A DNA stretch of 64,000 nucleotides. It comes from Corynebacterium sp. TAE3-ERU16 (GTDB lineage Bacteria > Actinomycetota > Actinomycetes > Mycobacteriales > Mycobacteriaceae). Under the pieces are notes generated by a model that saw only the letters and a program-made list of their open reading frames with translations, made no database searches and was not told the DNA's origin. Below are positions 56,493 to 64,000 of this stretch, in pieces. The stretch lies in the NCBI RefSeq assembly GCF_019209935.1, contig NZ_JAHUTN010000005.1:1-64000 (forward strand), given 5' to 3'. How positions within the stretch are numbered: position 1 is the stretch's first letter; each line of letters opens with the position of its first letter. The translations under genes and the position numbers were made by a program.

Positions 56493-57806
56493 GTGACCGA
56501 AAACAACTCCCCCGACAGCTCCGCCGGAACGGAGCAGAGCTCCGTCAAGGTCGGTGACCGCGTCACCGTGGGTGTCGACCGTCCGGCCCACGGCGGTGAG
56601 GGGATCGCACAACTGCCGGACGGTCGCATCGTGTTCGTCCGTGGTGGCCTCCCCGGGGACGTCCTGCGGGTGGAGATCACCAAGGTGAAGAAGCGCTTCA
56701 CCGCGGCGCGGATCATCGATGTGGTCCAGTCGTCACCGCACCGTGTCGGACAGCGTTGTCCGGCTGCGGCACGGGGCGCGGGCTGCTGCGACTACGGTCA
56801 CGTCGACCCCGCATCCGAGGACGAACTCAAACGCGCGGTGCTGCTCGACCAACTGCGCCGGATCGGGCGTCTCGGGGACGACCTCCCCGCCATCGAGAGC
56901 ATTCCCCTCGAGCCCGTCACAGGTTGGCGGACGCGGGTCCGGCTCGGGGTGGACGCCACGGGACATGCGGGGACGAGAATCGCGGGCAGTCACGATCTGC
57001 TGTCGATCCCCTGCACGCAGGCTCTGCCGGGCATGCTCGACGGTATCGTCGGTCCCGGTTCCGGGCGGTTCACCCCCGGCGCCGAACTCATCGTCGCCGT
57101 CGACTCCACCGGTGCCCGGCACGTGGTCGAGTCGCGGCGGGCCGCCCGCGGACGCCGGACGGAGGCGATCCGGCGCACCCTGGAGGGAAGTGGCGTCTGC
57201 ACCGAGAAGGTCGGTGAACACACCTACCATCTCCCGGCCACCGCCTTCTGGCAGGCACACGAGAAAGCCCCGGAGACGTTCACCGCCACGGTCCGGTCCT
57301 GGCTCGCGGGCGCCCTGGACCACGCCGCCGATGCGGAGACGACCGCCCCCGCGGCACCCGTCGGATGGGATCTCTACGGCGGCGCCGGGCTGTTCGCGCC
57401 CGCGCTGCTCGATGTCCTGCGGGACAGTTCCGGTCGCGCCGATGCCTCGGTCATCTCCGTCGAGCAGTCGAGGATGGCCGCCGAATGCGGTCGTGCGGCG
57501 CTCGCGGATCTACCGGTGGAGTTCAGGACGGGGGAGGTCGCCGCAGAAGTACCGCAGCTTCCGGCGCCCCGCGCGGTGGTGCTCGATCCGCCACGGACCG
57601 GTGCGGGTACGGAAACCGTGTCGGTCATCGCCGCCGCGCATCCCGCTGCGGTGGTCCACGTGGGATGCGACCCCGCCACGTTCGCCCGGGACATCGCCGC
57701 CTGGTACTCGAGCGGTTTCCACCTGTCCAGGCTGGCTGTCGCCGGAGCCTTCCCCGGAACCCACCACCTGGAGGCCTTCGGTCTACTCGTCCCGGACGCC
57801 CGCTGA
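56493..57806 (+). CDS. TRAM-domain RNA (uracil-5-)methyltransferase, TrmA/RlmC/RlmD-like
   Basis: 437 residues. An N-terminal TRAM domain (VKVGDRVTVGVDRPAHGGEGIAQLPDGRIVFVRGGLPGDVLRVEITKVKKRFTAARI across residues 18-75, seen in segments) is followed by a Cys-rich stretch (RCPAAARGAGCCDYGH) that may hold a 4Fe-4S cluster as in RlmD. The Rossmann core carries GWDLYGGAGLF (motif I), LDPPRTGAG (motif IV) and the catalytic cysteine in VGCDPATFARD. It methylates U in rRNA or tRNA; the exact target is not predictable. GTG start at 56493. The gene order dut-DUF3710-DUF3159-this gene-dxs is corynebacterial. Confidence 0.85.
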   Translation: MTENNSPDSSAGTEQSSVKVGDRVTVGVDRPAHGGEGIAQLPDGRIVFVRGGLPGDVLRVEITKVKKRFTAARIIDVVQSSPHRVGQRCPAAARGAGCCDYGHVDPASEDELKRAVLLDQLRRIGRLGDDLPAIESIPLEPVTGWRTRVRLGVDATGHAGTRIAGSHDLLSIPCTQALPGMLDGIVGPGSGRFTPGAELIVAVDSTGARHVVESRRAARGRRTEAIRRTLEGSGVCTEKVGEHTYHLPATAFWQAHEKAPETFTATVRSWLAGALDHAADAETTAPAAPVGWDLYGGAGLFAPALLDVLRDSSGRADASVISVEQSRMAAECGRAALADLPVEFRTGEVAAEVPQLPAPRAVVLDPPRTGAGTETVSVIAAAHPAAVVHVGCDPATFARDIAAWYSSGFHLSRLAVAGAFPGTHHLEAFGLLVPDAR

Positions 57807-58044
57807 GGCGTCCGTTCGTCGCCCGCCGCAACCGATTCCCGGGCCCGGCATCCCTGTCCCCGATGGCAGCTGCCGATGGCCACGGGGTAGGATTGACGGA
57901 ACGATCGCCCCCGGGCTGTCCCGCCCATTCTGACGTTCACGGGCCGGACGGACTCAGCCACCACAGCGTGGGTCCGTGCCGGATCATGTCACGGGCACCG
58001 GCGGGGACACACCGTGTCCCCCGATCGGAGGAGGCGACCCGAGT
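57807..58044. promoter_or_regulatory. Upstream region of dxs
   Basis: Part of the 353-bp gap between the methyltransferase and dxs. TAGGAT at about 57887-57892 is a -10-like element, which would leave a long dxs leader of over 250 nt. A leader ORF follows at 58045. Confidence 0.35.
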
Positions 58045-58134
58045 GTGAACGAGTTGCCCGACGACCGCGCCGTTCCCAGCCGGACGGCACTCCCGAACAG
58101 GGGCTCCCGGCCACCCACCGGCCGAGCCCGATGA
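58045..58134 (+). CDS. Putative leader peptide ORF upstream of dxs
   Basis: GTG with a strong Shine-Dalgarno GGAGGAGG (58027-58034, 10-nt spacing) starts a 29-codon ORF ending in TGA at 58132-58134, 25 nt before the dxs ATG. The peptide is Arg/Pro-rich (MNELPDDRAVPSRTALPNRG...) with no known relative. It may be a leader peptide regulating or coupling translation of dxs, or chance. Confidence 0.35.
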   Translation: MNELPDDRAVPSRTALPNRGSRPPTGRAR

Positions 58135-58159
58135 AAGAAAAGGTGTCTGACTCACGCCA

Positions 58160-60142
58160 ATGGAGATCCTCAACCGCATCCACACTCCCGCTGACCTCCG
58201 TACTCTCAGTGATCTCGAGTTGGAGGGACTCGCGGAGGAGATTCGCGAGTTCCTCGTGGAGAAGGTCTCCGCAACGGGTGGGCACCTCGGGCCCAACCTC
58301 GGTGTCATCGAACTGACCATCGCGCTGCACCGGGTGTTCGACTCCCCGGCTGACCCGATGATCTTCGACACGAGCCACCAGTCCTACGTGCACAAGATCC
58401 TCACCGGGCGCGCGGACCGCTTCGATTCGCTGCGGCAGAAGGGTGGTCTGTCGGGCTACACCAGCCGGAGCGAGAGCGAGCACGACTGGACGGAGTCATC
58501 CCATGCCTCGGCGTCGCTGAGTTACGCTGATGGACTGGCCAAGGCCTTCGAGATCACGGGCCAGACCGATCGCACGGTTGTGGCCGTGGTCGGGGACGGG
58601 GCGCTTACCGGCGGCATGTGCTGGGAGGCCCTCAACAACATCGCGGCCGGCCACGATCGCCGCGTGGTGATCGTCGTCAACGACAACGGTCGCAGCTACT
58701 CGCCGACCATCGGTGGTCTCGCGGAGAATCTCGCCTCACTGCGGATGCAGCCCTTCTACGACCGCGTCATGGAACAGGGGAAAACCACCCTGAATTCGAT
58801 GGGGTGGGTCGGCCGACGCACGTTCGAGGCGCTCCGGGCGGTCAAGGAGGGCGTCAGGCACTCCGTCATCCCCAGCGAGATGTTCCCCGAACTGGGCATG
58901 AAGTACATCGGCCCGGTCGACGGCCACGATCTGGAGAGTCTGGAGAACGCGTTCCGCTACGCCCGGGAGCACCAGGGGCCGATCATCGTGCACTGCGTGA
59001 CCGAGAAGGGGCGTGGCTACGCCCCCGCGGAGAACAACGTGGCCGATCTGATGCACTCCACCGGAGTCATGGACCCCGCCACCGGCCGTGCCGTGGGGGT
59101 CTCGGCACCCGGTTGGACGGGGCTGTTCTCCGCCGATCTGGTCGAGATAGCCGCGGAGCGCGACGACATCGTAGCAATCACCGCCGCCATGGCCGGACCC
59201 ACGGGCCTGTCCCGGTTCGGGGAGGCGTATCCGGACCGCTTCTTCGACGTCGGTATAGCGGAGCAGCATGCGCTGACCTCGGCCGCCGGTCTCGCGCTGG
59301 GTGGCCTGCATCCGGTGGTGGCGGTGTATTCCACCTTCCTCAACCGGGCGTTCGACCAGCTGCTGATGGATGTGGCCCTCCTCGGACTTCCGGTCACGCT
59401 GGTGCTCGACCGCGCCGGTGTCACGGGGTCCGACGGCGCGAGCCACAACGGTGTGTGGGACATGGTGGTCACCGGGATCGTCCCCGGAATCAGGGTCGCG
59501 GCGCCCCGTGACGGTCGGCGTCTGTCCGAGCTGCTCCGCGAGGCCACGGACATCGATGACGGTCCAACCGTGGTGCGTTTCCCGAAGGGACCGCTGCCCG
59601 ACGAGCTCGCGGCGTCATTCACCCTCGGCGACGGGGTCGATGTTCTCGTCTACTCGGACTGCGTCCACCCCGGGGAGGACTCCGGTGGGGCCGACGGGGA
59701 GGACCCGGACGCGTCCGGGGCGCCCTCCGTTCTCATCGTCTCTGTCGGGGCGATGGCGCACACCGCGGTCGCAGCGGCGAAGGAACTGGGGGAGCGGGGA
59801 GTTGACGTGACCGTCATCGACCCCCGGTGGGTGATCCCCGTTGCTCCGTCGGTCCTCGCACTGGCCGCGGACCATGATCTCGTCGTCACACTCGAGGACG
59901 GGGTCATTCACGGGGGAATCGGATCTCTGATCTCCGAGGCGCTCGACGCCAGCGAGATCGACACCCCGCTCCGGCGCCTCGCCGTCCCGGAACGGTTCCT
60001 CGACCACGCCTCCCGAGGAGAGATTCTGCGGGAACTCGGACTGGATGCGGAAGGGGTCGCCACGCAGGTCGACTCCTGGCTCCTCACCATCGGCTTCGGC
60101 GAACCCCGGGTGGAACCGGACGGGCGGGGCGGCGACGCCTGA
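58160..60142 (+). CDS. dxs: 1-deoxy-D-xylulose-5-phosphate synthase
   Basis: Thiamine-diphosphate enzyme joining pyruvate and glyceraldehyde 3-phosphate in the first step of the MEP isoprenoid pathway, the only route in corynebacteria. 660 residues. Seen: [49 protein letters not shown], the ThDP motif [17 protein letters not shown] (about 140-156), [31 protein letters not shown] and [21 protein letters not shown] lies 17 nt before the ATG, far for a ribosome binding site, so coupling with the leader ORF is plausible. Convergent with rnd, 12 bp apart. Confidence 0.96.
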   Translation: MEILNRIHTPADLRTLSDLELEGLAEEIREFLVEKVSATGGHLGPNLGVIELTIALHRVFDSPADPMIFDTSHQSYVHKILTGRADRFDSLRQKGGLSGYTSRSESEHDWTESSHASASLSYADGLAKAFEITGQTDRTVVAVVGDGALTGGMCWEALNNIAAGHDRRVVIVVNDNGRSYSPTIGGLAENLASLRMQPFYDRVMEQGKTTLNSMGWVGRRTFEALRAVKEGVRHSVIPSEMFPELGMKYIGPVDGHDLESLENAFRYAREHQGPIIVHCVTEKGRGYAPAENNVADLMHSTGVMDPATGRAVGVSAPGWTGLFSADLVEIAAERDDIVAITAAMAGPTGLSRFGEAYPDRFFDVGIAEQHALTSAAGLALGGLHPVVAVYSTFLNRAFDQLLMDVALLGLPVTLVLDRAGVTGSDGASHNGVWDMVVTGIVPGIRVAAPRDGRRLSELLREATDIDDGPTVVRFPKGPLPDELAASFTLGDGVDVLVYSDCVHPGEDSGGADGEDPDASGAPSVLIVSVGAMAHTAVAAAKELGERGVDVTVIDPRWVIPVAPSVLALAADHDLVVTLEDGVIHGGIGSLISEALDASEIDTPLRRLAVPERFLDHASRGEILRELGLDAEGVATQVDSWLLTIGFGEPRVEPDGRGGDA

Positions 60143-60154
60143 TCCGCGGATCGC

Positions 60155-61360
60155 TCAGATCAGCTCGCGGGCCAGAACCGGTACGGTCAGTTCGACCTGC
60201 CAGGGGCGGGCATCCAGTGACTCCAGGTGGTCCACCAGCTGTCCGGTCGACCGGATCCGTCCGGTCTCCACCGTGTGCCACACCACCGCCCGCAGGGTGG
60301 CGGGGGCGAGAATGCTCTCCAACGGCACCTCGACCTCACGGGATACCTCCGACAGCGCGTCCCGGACCCGGGACAGGGTTTCCCTGACCTCCGGGTAGGA
60401 GGCCAGGGACGATCTCCCCGGGACGTGGTCGGAATCGTGTCGTGGGGGTTCAGGCCAGGAGGAACGGGGGCTTCGACGTGCCCTGTCGATGACGGACATC
60501 CACCGTGTCCGCGCCCGTTCGTCGCGCCGCGGGAAACCACTGATGGTGGCGAGATCCCCGCTCGATCCGGGGAGTCTGCGCGCGATCTCGATCATGGTTC
60601 GCGTCTTTAGGATCCGGTGGACGGCACAGTCGCGCTGTCTCGCGATCCTGTCCCGCTCCAGCCACAGCTCCCGCACGACGGCCCGCTGCTCGGGTCGGTT
60701 CAGACCGTTGACCCCCTTGGCCTGCGCCCATGTCGCGGGTTTCGCGGGAGCGTTTCGTCCGTGGGTGTCCCGGATGTACCGGAACTCCTGGACAGCCCAG
60801 TCCAGTTTTCCGTCGGCGTCGAGTATCTCCGCCATGGCCTCGGCGAGTTCGTTGAGCAGCTCGACGTCCAGGGCCGCGTAATCCAGCCACTCCGCCGGTA
60901 GCGGTCTCGTCGACCAGTCCTCCTGCCCGTGGCCCTTGGACAGCGTGTAGCCGAGGACGTCCTCGACCATCGCGGCCAGGTTGACGCGGTCCATTCCCGC
61001 GAGTCGGCCGGCGAGTTCGGTGTCGAAGAGGTCGGCGGGGTACAGCCCGAGCCGGGCCAGACAGGGCAGATCACTGGGGGCCGCGTGGATGACCCAACCC
61101 GCGGAGTTGAGGACCGGGGCGAGTGCCTTCCGGAGCTCGGCGCGTCGCCCCTCCGGGTCGATGAGTACGGTTCCGGTGTCGCGGCGACGGAGCTGGACCA
61201 GGAAGGCCCGTTCGTCGTAGCGGTATCCGGAGGCGCGTTCGGTGTCGATGGCGATCGGGCCACGTCCCGCGGCCAACGCGTCCGCGGCGTCGCTGAGTGC
61301 TCCGGCGGAGTCGATCAGGGCCGGAGTTCCCCCGGTGGGCGAGATCAGCGGTACAGACAT
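60155..61360 (-). CDS. rnd: Ribonuclease D-like HRDC exonuclease
   Basis: 401 residues, 3'-5' exoribonuclease family related to RNase D. DEDD active-site segments are IAIDTERASGYRY (DxE), the FDTELAGRLAG region and YAALDVELLNEL (YxxxD); GYTLSKGHGQEDWSTRPL is typical. A HRDC domain follows (about 210-290; LWLERDRIARQRDCAVHRIL, EIARRLPGS) and a C-terminal helical domain. In C. glutamicum cg2081 is in the same place. ATG 61360 is chosen over TTG 61369; TACACT ends 8 nt upstream. Divergent from the siderophore importer genes. Confidence 0.88.
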   Translation of the reverse strand: MSVPLISPTGGTPALIDSAGALSDAADALAAGRGPIAIDTERASGYRYDERAFLVQLRRRDTGTVLIDPEGRRAELRKALAPVLNSAGWVIHAAPSDLPCLARLGLYPADLFDTELAGRLAGMDRVNLAAMVEDVLGYTLSKGHGQEDWSTRPLPAEWLDYAALDVELLNELAEAMAEILDADGKLDWAVQEFRYIRDTHGRNAPAKPATWAQAKGVNGLNRPEQRAVVRELWLERDRIARQRDCAVHRILKTRTMIEIARRLPGSSGDLATISGFPRRDERARTRWMSVIDRARRSPRSSWPEPPRHDSDHVPGRSSLASYPEVRETLSRVRDALSEVSREVEVPLESILAPATLRAVVWHTVETGRIRSTGQLVDHLESLDARPWQVELTVPVLARELI

Positions 61361-61734
61361 GACACCCAAGTGTAGTGGGTGAGATGTCGTTCATGGTCCG
61401 CACAGGAAATGGCACGGCTCAACCGACAACGTTCTATTCGTAGTTTAGGCTCAGTTAAGGAACGTGAACGTTCGGGGGTGGTTGTGGCAGGTGTGGTTTC
61501 CCTCGGTGGAGAGATAAGGGGAGCCTGGGCTATCCTGGCACGGCCGTCCACAAATGGAATGATGCCACGTCGGTCGTTCGGCTGTGTTCCGTGTGCCCGG
61601 CGACGGCTCTCCTCCGGTGTTCGGCGGGAACATGGGTCGCCCGTTGATGCCCGGCACCGGTTGATTCCGGTGCCGTCCAGTGGTGTGAGGAGGGCGGACC
61701 CGACAACGCGATCAGCTGAAGGAAAAGGAAGAAC
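61361..61734 (+). promoter_or_regulatory. Iron-importer control region with DtxR-box-like sites
   Basis: 374 bp without a gene. On the minus strand TTAACTGAGCCTAAACTAC (61440-61458) matches the DtxR consensus TTAGGTTAGSCTAACCTAA at 14 of 19 positions by hand. TAAGGGGAGCCTGGGCTAT (61515-61533, plus strand) matches at 12 of 19. The positions suit iron repression of the siderophore genes at 61735. AAGGAAAAGG sits just before that gene. The promoter itself cannot be fixed. Confidence 0.5.
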
Positions 61735-62739
61735 ATGACAATCAGGACCCGTGTCACCGCTGTCGCGGTGGCTGCAGCATTCGTACTCGCAGGCTGCTCG
61801 TCCGCCGGCGATGACGCAGACCAGAACGGTACCACCGGTTCCAGCAGCGCCGGCTCGGCTGCCGCTAAGGCGGACGACGGAAAGGTCGCGGCCCGGTACC
61901 CCGTCACGGTGAAGCACCGCCAGGGCGAGACCGAGATCACCGCTGAGCCGCAGAAGATCGTCGTCATGAACTACGCCGGCGTCGACTTCCTTGATGCACT
62001 CGGTTTCGGTGACCGGATCGTGGCGGTCGCCTCCGGCGGCGCGAATCCGGAAGTTCTCGAGGGGTACGAGGACAGGCAGACCATCGGCTCCTTCTTCGAA
62101 CCCGACTACGAGGCGATCGCATCACTCGAACCGGACCTCATTGTCGTCGGGACCCGTTCCGCCGGCACGTACGCGCAGATGTCCGAGATCGCCCCCACCA
62201 TCGACATGAGTGTTGAGTTCGGTGACTTCCTCGAGTCGAACGCCGAGTCCGCCGAGATCATCGGGTCAGCCTTCGGTGCCGGGGAGAAGGCGGAGAGAAA
62301 GGGAGAGGAGATCGAGGAGAAGGCGGCCGCCTACAGGGAGAAGATCTCCGCCACTGAGCCGACCGCCCTCGTCATCATGACCAACGGCGGTGAATTGTCG
62401 ACCTTCTCGGAGGATTCACGCTTCGGCCTGGTTTTCGACCTCGGCTTCGTTCCCGCCGCAAGTCTGGAGAACGCCGGTCCCCACGGTGATCCCGTGAGCT
62501 TCGAGTTCGTCGCGGACGCCGATCCCGACTACCTCTTCGTCATCGACCGCGACGCTGCGGTCGGACGTGACGGGAGCACCGCCGAGGCCACCCTGGACAA
62601 CGAACTGATCAACAACACGAAGGCCGCCAAGAACGGCAACATCGTCTACCTCGATCCGACCGATTGGTACCTGGTTCCCGGCGGGCTGCACACCGTGGAC
62701 CAGATGGTCGAGTCGGTCGGAAGCGCATACAGGGGATAG
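61735..62739 (+). CDS. Iron-siderophore ABC transporter binding lipoprotein
   Basis: Extracytoplasmic binding protein for ferric siderophores, 334 residues. The lipobox is VLAGC with Cys21 as lipidation site. The sequence belongs to the CeuA/YclQ/FatB group (petrobactin and other catecholates): AEPQKIVVMNYAGVDFLDALGFGDRIVAVAS, YEAIASLEPDLIVVGTRSAG and GNIVYLDPTDWYLVPGGLHTVDQMV. Followed by two FecCD permeases; the ATPase would lie beyond the window. DtxR-like sites upstream suggest iron repression. Confidence 0.88.
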   Translation: MTIRTRVTAVAVAAAFVLAGCSSAGDDADQNGTTGSSSAGSAAAKADDGKVAARYPVTVKHRQGETEITAEPQKIVVMNYAGVDFLDALGFGDRIVAVASGGANPEVLEGYEDRQTIGSFFEPDYEAIASLEPDLIVVGTRSAGTYAQMSEIAPTIDMSVEFGDFLESNAESAEIIGSAFGAGEKAERKGEEIEEKAAAYREKISATEPTALVIMTNGGELSTFSEDSRFGLVFDLGFVPAASLENAGPHGDPVSFEFVADADPDYLFVIDRDAAVGRDGSTAEATLDNELINNTKAAKNGNIVYLDPTDWYLVPGGLHTVDQMVESVGSAYRG

Positions 62740-62748
62740 CCGGCCGGG

Positions 62749-63690
62749 ATGAGATTCAACTCAACGACCCTGCTGCTTCCCGCGGTACTGACGCTGGCGG
62801 CACTGTCCGCCGTCAGTCTGCTGGTGGGCGTCGCCGACTCCGACTGGCGCATCATGGTGGTCTCGCGGATACCGCGGACCGTCGCCATCCTGCTCTCGGG
62901 CGCGACCATCGCCGTGGCCGGGCTGCTCATGCAGCTGCTGGCGCGCAACCGGTTCGTCGAACCGTCGACGGTCGGTACGACGGAGTCCGCGGCACTCGGC
63001 CTGCTCCTGGTCAGCCTCTTCTTCCCGGCCGCGCCCATCGGGTGGAAGATGGCGGCGGCGTCGTTGACCGCTCTCGCCGGAACCACCCTCTTCCTCGGGG
63101 CCATCCGGCGGATACCGAACCCCGGCCTGTTCACCGTCCCGCTGGTGGGCATCATGCTCGGCAGTGTCATCGGGGCGGTGGCCACCTTCATCGCCTACAA
63201 CTACGGGCTGCTCCAGTCCCTCGGCTCCTGGCAGTTGGGTAGCTACGCGGGCGTGCTCCGGGGCCGCTACGAACTGCTGTGGATCATCGGGATCCTGGTG
63301 ATCGTCAGCTACGTGGCAGCCGACCGATTCACGATCCTCGGTCTCGGCCACTCCTACGCCGTCAACGCCGGCATCAACGCCCGCGCCGTGGAGACGTTCG
63401 GCCTGGCCGTAGTCGCCGTCGTCTCCGCGGTGACGGTCACCGTCGTCGGTGCGATCCCGTTCCTCGGGCTCGTCGTCCCGAACCTGGTGAGTGCCGTGAT
63501 GGGGGACAACACCAGGCGTTCGCTTCCCTGGGTCGCCCTGATCGGCGCGATGATGTGCATGGTCTGCGACATCCTCGGCCGGATGATCCGTTTCCCCTAC
63601 GAGATGCCCGTAGGCACCGTCATGGGTGTCATCGGAGCCGCCATCTTCCTGGCGATCCTGTACCGGAGGAATGCCCGTGTCCGCTGCTGA
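62749..63690 (+). CDS. Iron-siderophore ABC permease (FecCD family, YclN-like)
   Basis: 313 residues, membrane permease with about nine hydrophobic helices. The FecCD signature RIPRTVAILLSGATIAVAGLLMQ near the N-terminus and GAIPFLGLVVPNLVSAVMGDNTRRSLPWVALIGAMM near the C-terminus are present (the loop contacting the ATPase). It starts 9 bp after the binding-protein stop. One of the paired permeases expected for the YclNOPQ-type importers. Confidence 0.9.
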   Translation: MRFNSTTLLLPAVLTLAALSAVSLLVGVADSDWRIMVVSRIPRTVAILLSGATIAVAGLLMQLLARNRFVEPSTVGTTESAALGLLLVSLFFPAAPIGWKMAAASLTALAGTTLFLGAIRRIPNPGLFTVPLVGIMLGSVIGAVATFIAYNYGLLQSLGSWQLGSYAGVLRGRYELLWIIGILVIVSYVAADRFTILGLGHSYAVNAGINARAVETFGLAVVAVVSAVTVTVVGAIPFLGLVVPNLVSAVMGDNTRRSLPWVALIGAMMCMVCDILGRMIRFPYEMPVGTVMGVIGAAIFLAILYRRNARVRC

Positions 63691-64000
63691 AACCACGAGC
63701 CCGAACACCCTCGCCGAGGCCCGACGCGCCCGCCGCCGCAGGGCCGACAGATTCCGCGCACTCCTCGTCACCGGACTGGTGCTCCTGTCCGTGCTGGGGG
63801 TCGTATTCTTCCTGACCTGGGATCTTCCCTCGGCCTGGAAGTTCGCGCTCAAACTGCGCTTCTCCACCGTCGCCGGTCTCGTGATCGTCGGCATCGCGAT
63901 CGGGGCATCGACGGTGGTGTTCCAGACGATCACCGCCAACAAGATCCTGACACCCGCGTTGATGGGCTTCGACAGTCTCTATCTGCTCGTCCAGACGATC
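63677..64000 (+). CDS. Iron-siderophore ABC permease, second subunit (YclO-like), truncated by window end
   Basis: N-terminal 108 residues of a second FecCD-family permease. A basic leader (RRARRRRADRFR) is followed by a membrane helix (LLVTGLVLLSVLGVVFFL), and STVAGLVIVGIAIGASTVVFQTITANKILTPALMGFDSLYLL matches the start of the FecCD core. GTG 63677 is chosen because GGAGG lies seven nt upstream; ATG 63671 is only one nt from that motif. The start overlaps the first permease by 14 bp, so translation is coupled. The rest lies outside the window. Confidence 0.85.
   Translation, partial: MSAAETTSPNTLAEARRARRRRADRFRALLVTGLVLLSVLGVVFFLTWDLPSAWKFALKLRFSTVAGLVIVGIAIGASTVVFQTITANKILTPALMGFDSLYLLVQTI

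Overview
The window is a G+C-rich (roughly two thirds by eye) actinobacterial chromosome segment. Gene content and order point to Corynebacterium: gluABCD next to miaB, then miaA-dapF-hflX, the pts/sugR-lexA-nrdR cluster, oxyR, dtxR-sigB, sigA-ppgK-suhB and dut-dxs-rnd follow the order known from C. glutamicum and relatives. Several protein sequences (GluABCD, SugR, DtxR, Dxs, HPr) read as close orthologues of corynebacterial proteins. The species cannot be named from the sequence. No rRNA, tRNA, CRISPR array, insertion sequence or prophage was recognised.

Layout. 0.2-3.6 kb: glutamate ABC transporter gluABCD (minus strand), beside an extreme G12C36 homopolymer at 93-140. 3.9-15 kb: tRNA modification (miaB, miaA), lysine/peptidoglycan precursor synthesis (dapF), the ribosome-associated GTPase HflX and several conserved actinobacterial proteins of unknown function. 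15-18 kb: a membrane-anchored amidase and an NCS2 uracil permease. 18-24 kb: general PTS genes (ptsH, ptsI), fruK, a second degenerate PfkB-type protein and the repressor sugR; ptsF and fruR, expected here from C. glutamicum, are absent. 24-26 kb: SOS and ribonucleotide reductase control (lexA, a divergent divS-like gene, nrdR). 26-33 kb: helicase hrpA and the peroxide module oxyR / ahpC-ahpD. 32.6-35.7 kb: a response regulator and an unusual two-membrane-block sensor kinase. 35.7-45.6 kb: a Ski2-like helicase, a PAC2 protein, a DUF4192 protein, dtxR, sigB, dtd, a methyltransferase and a DUF3099 protein. 45.6-51.9 kb: a small DUF3039 protein coupled to an SF2 helicase, a DUF418 membrane protein, sigA and ppgK. 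52-61 kb: suhB, DUF4193, DUF3093, dut, DUF3710, DUF3159, a TrmA/RlmC-type methyltransferase, dxs and an RNase D. 61.7 kb to the end: a catecholate-type siderophore ABC importer, running off the window, with two DtxR-box-like sequences upstream.

Themes. Many genes (miaB, dapF, oxyR, uraA, ppgK, dut and others) have a TANNNT or similar -10 element 6-8 nt before the start codon and no Shine-Dalgarno, which suggests leaderless transcription and decides several starts here. Most convergent or terminal gene ends carry strong GC-rich hairpins. The most unusual items are the sensor kinase at 33310-35709, the catalytically degenerate PfkB-like gene at 22031-22999 inside a reduced PTS locus, the lexA/divS intergenic cluster of LexA half-sites, the Cys-Gly tail protein at 12505-13251, a short leader ORF before dxs and the putative DtxR-controlled iron importer at the synteny break after rnd.
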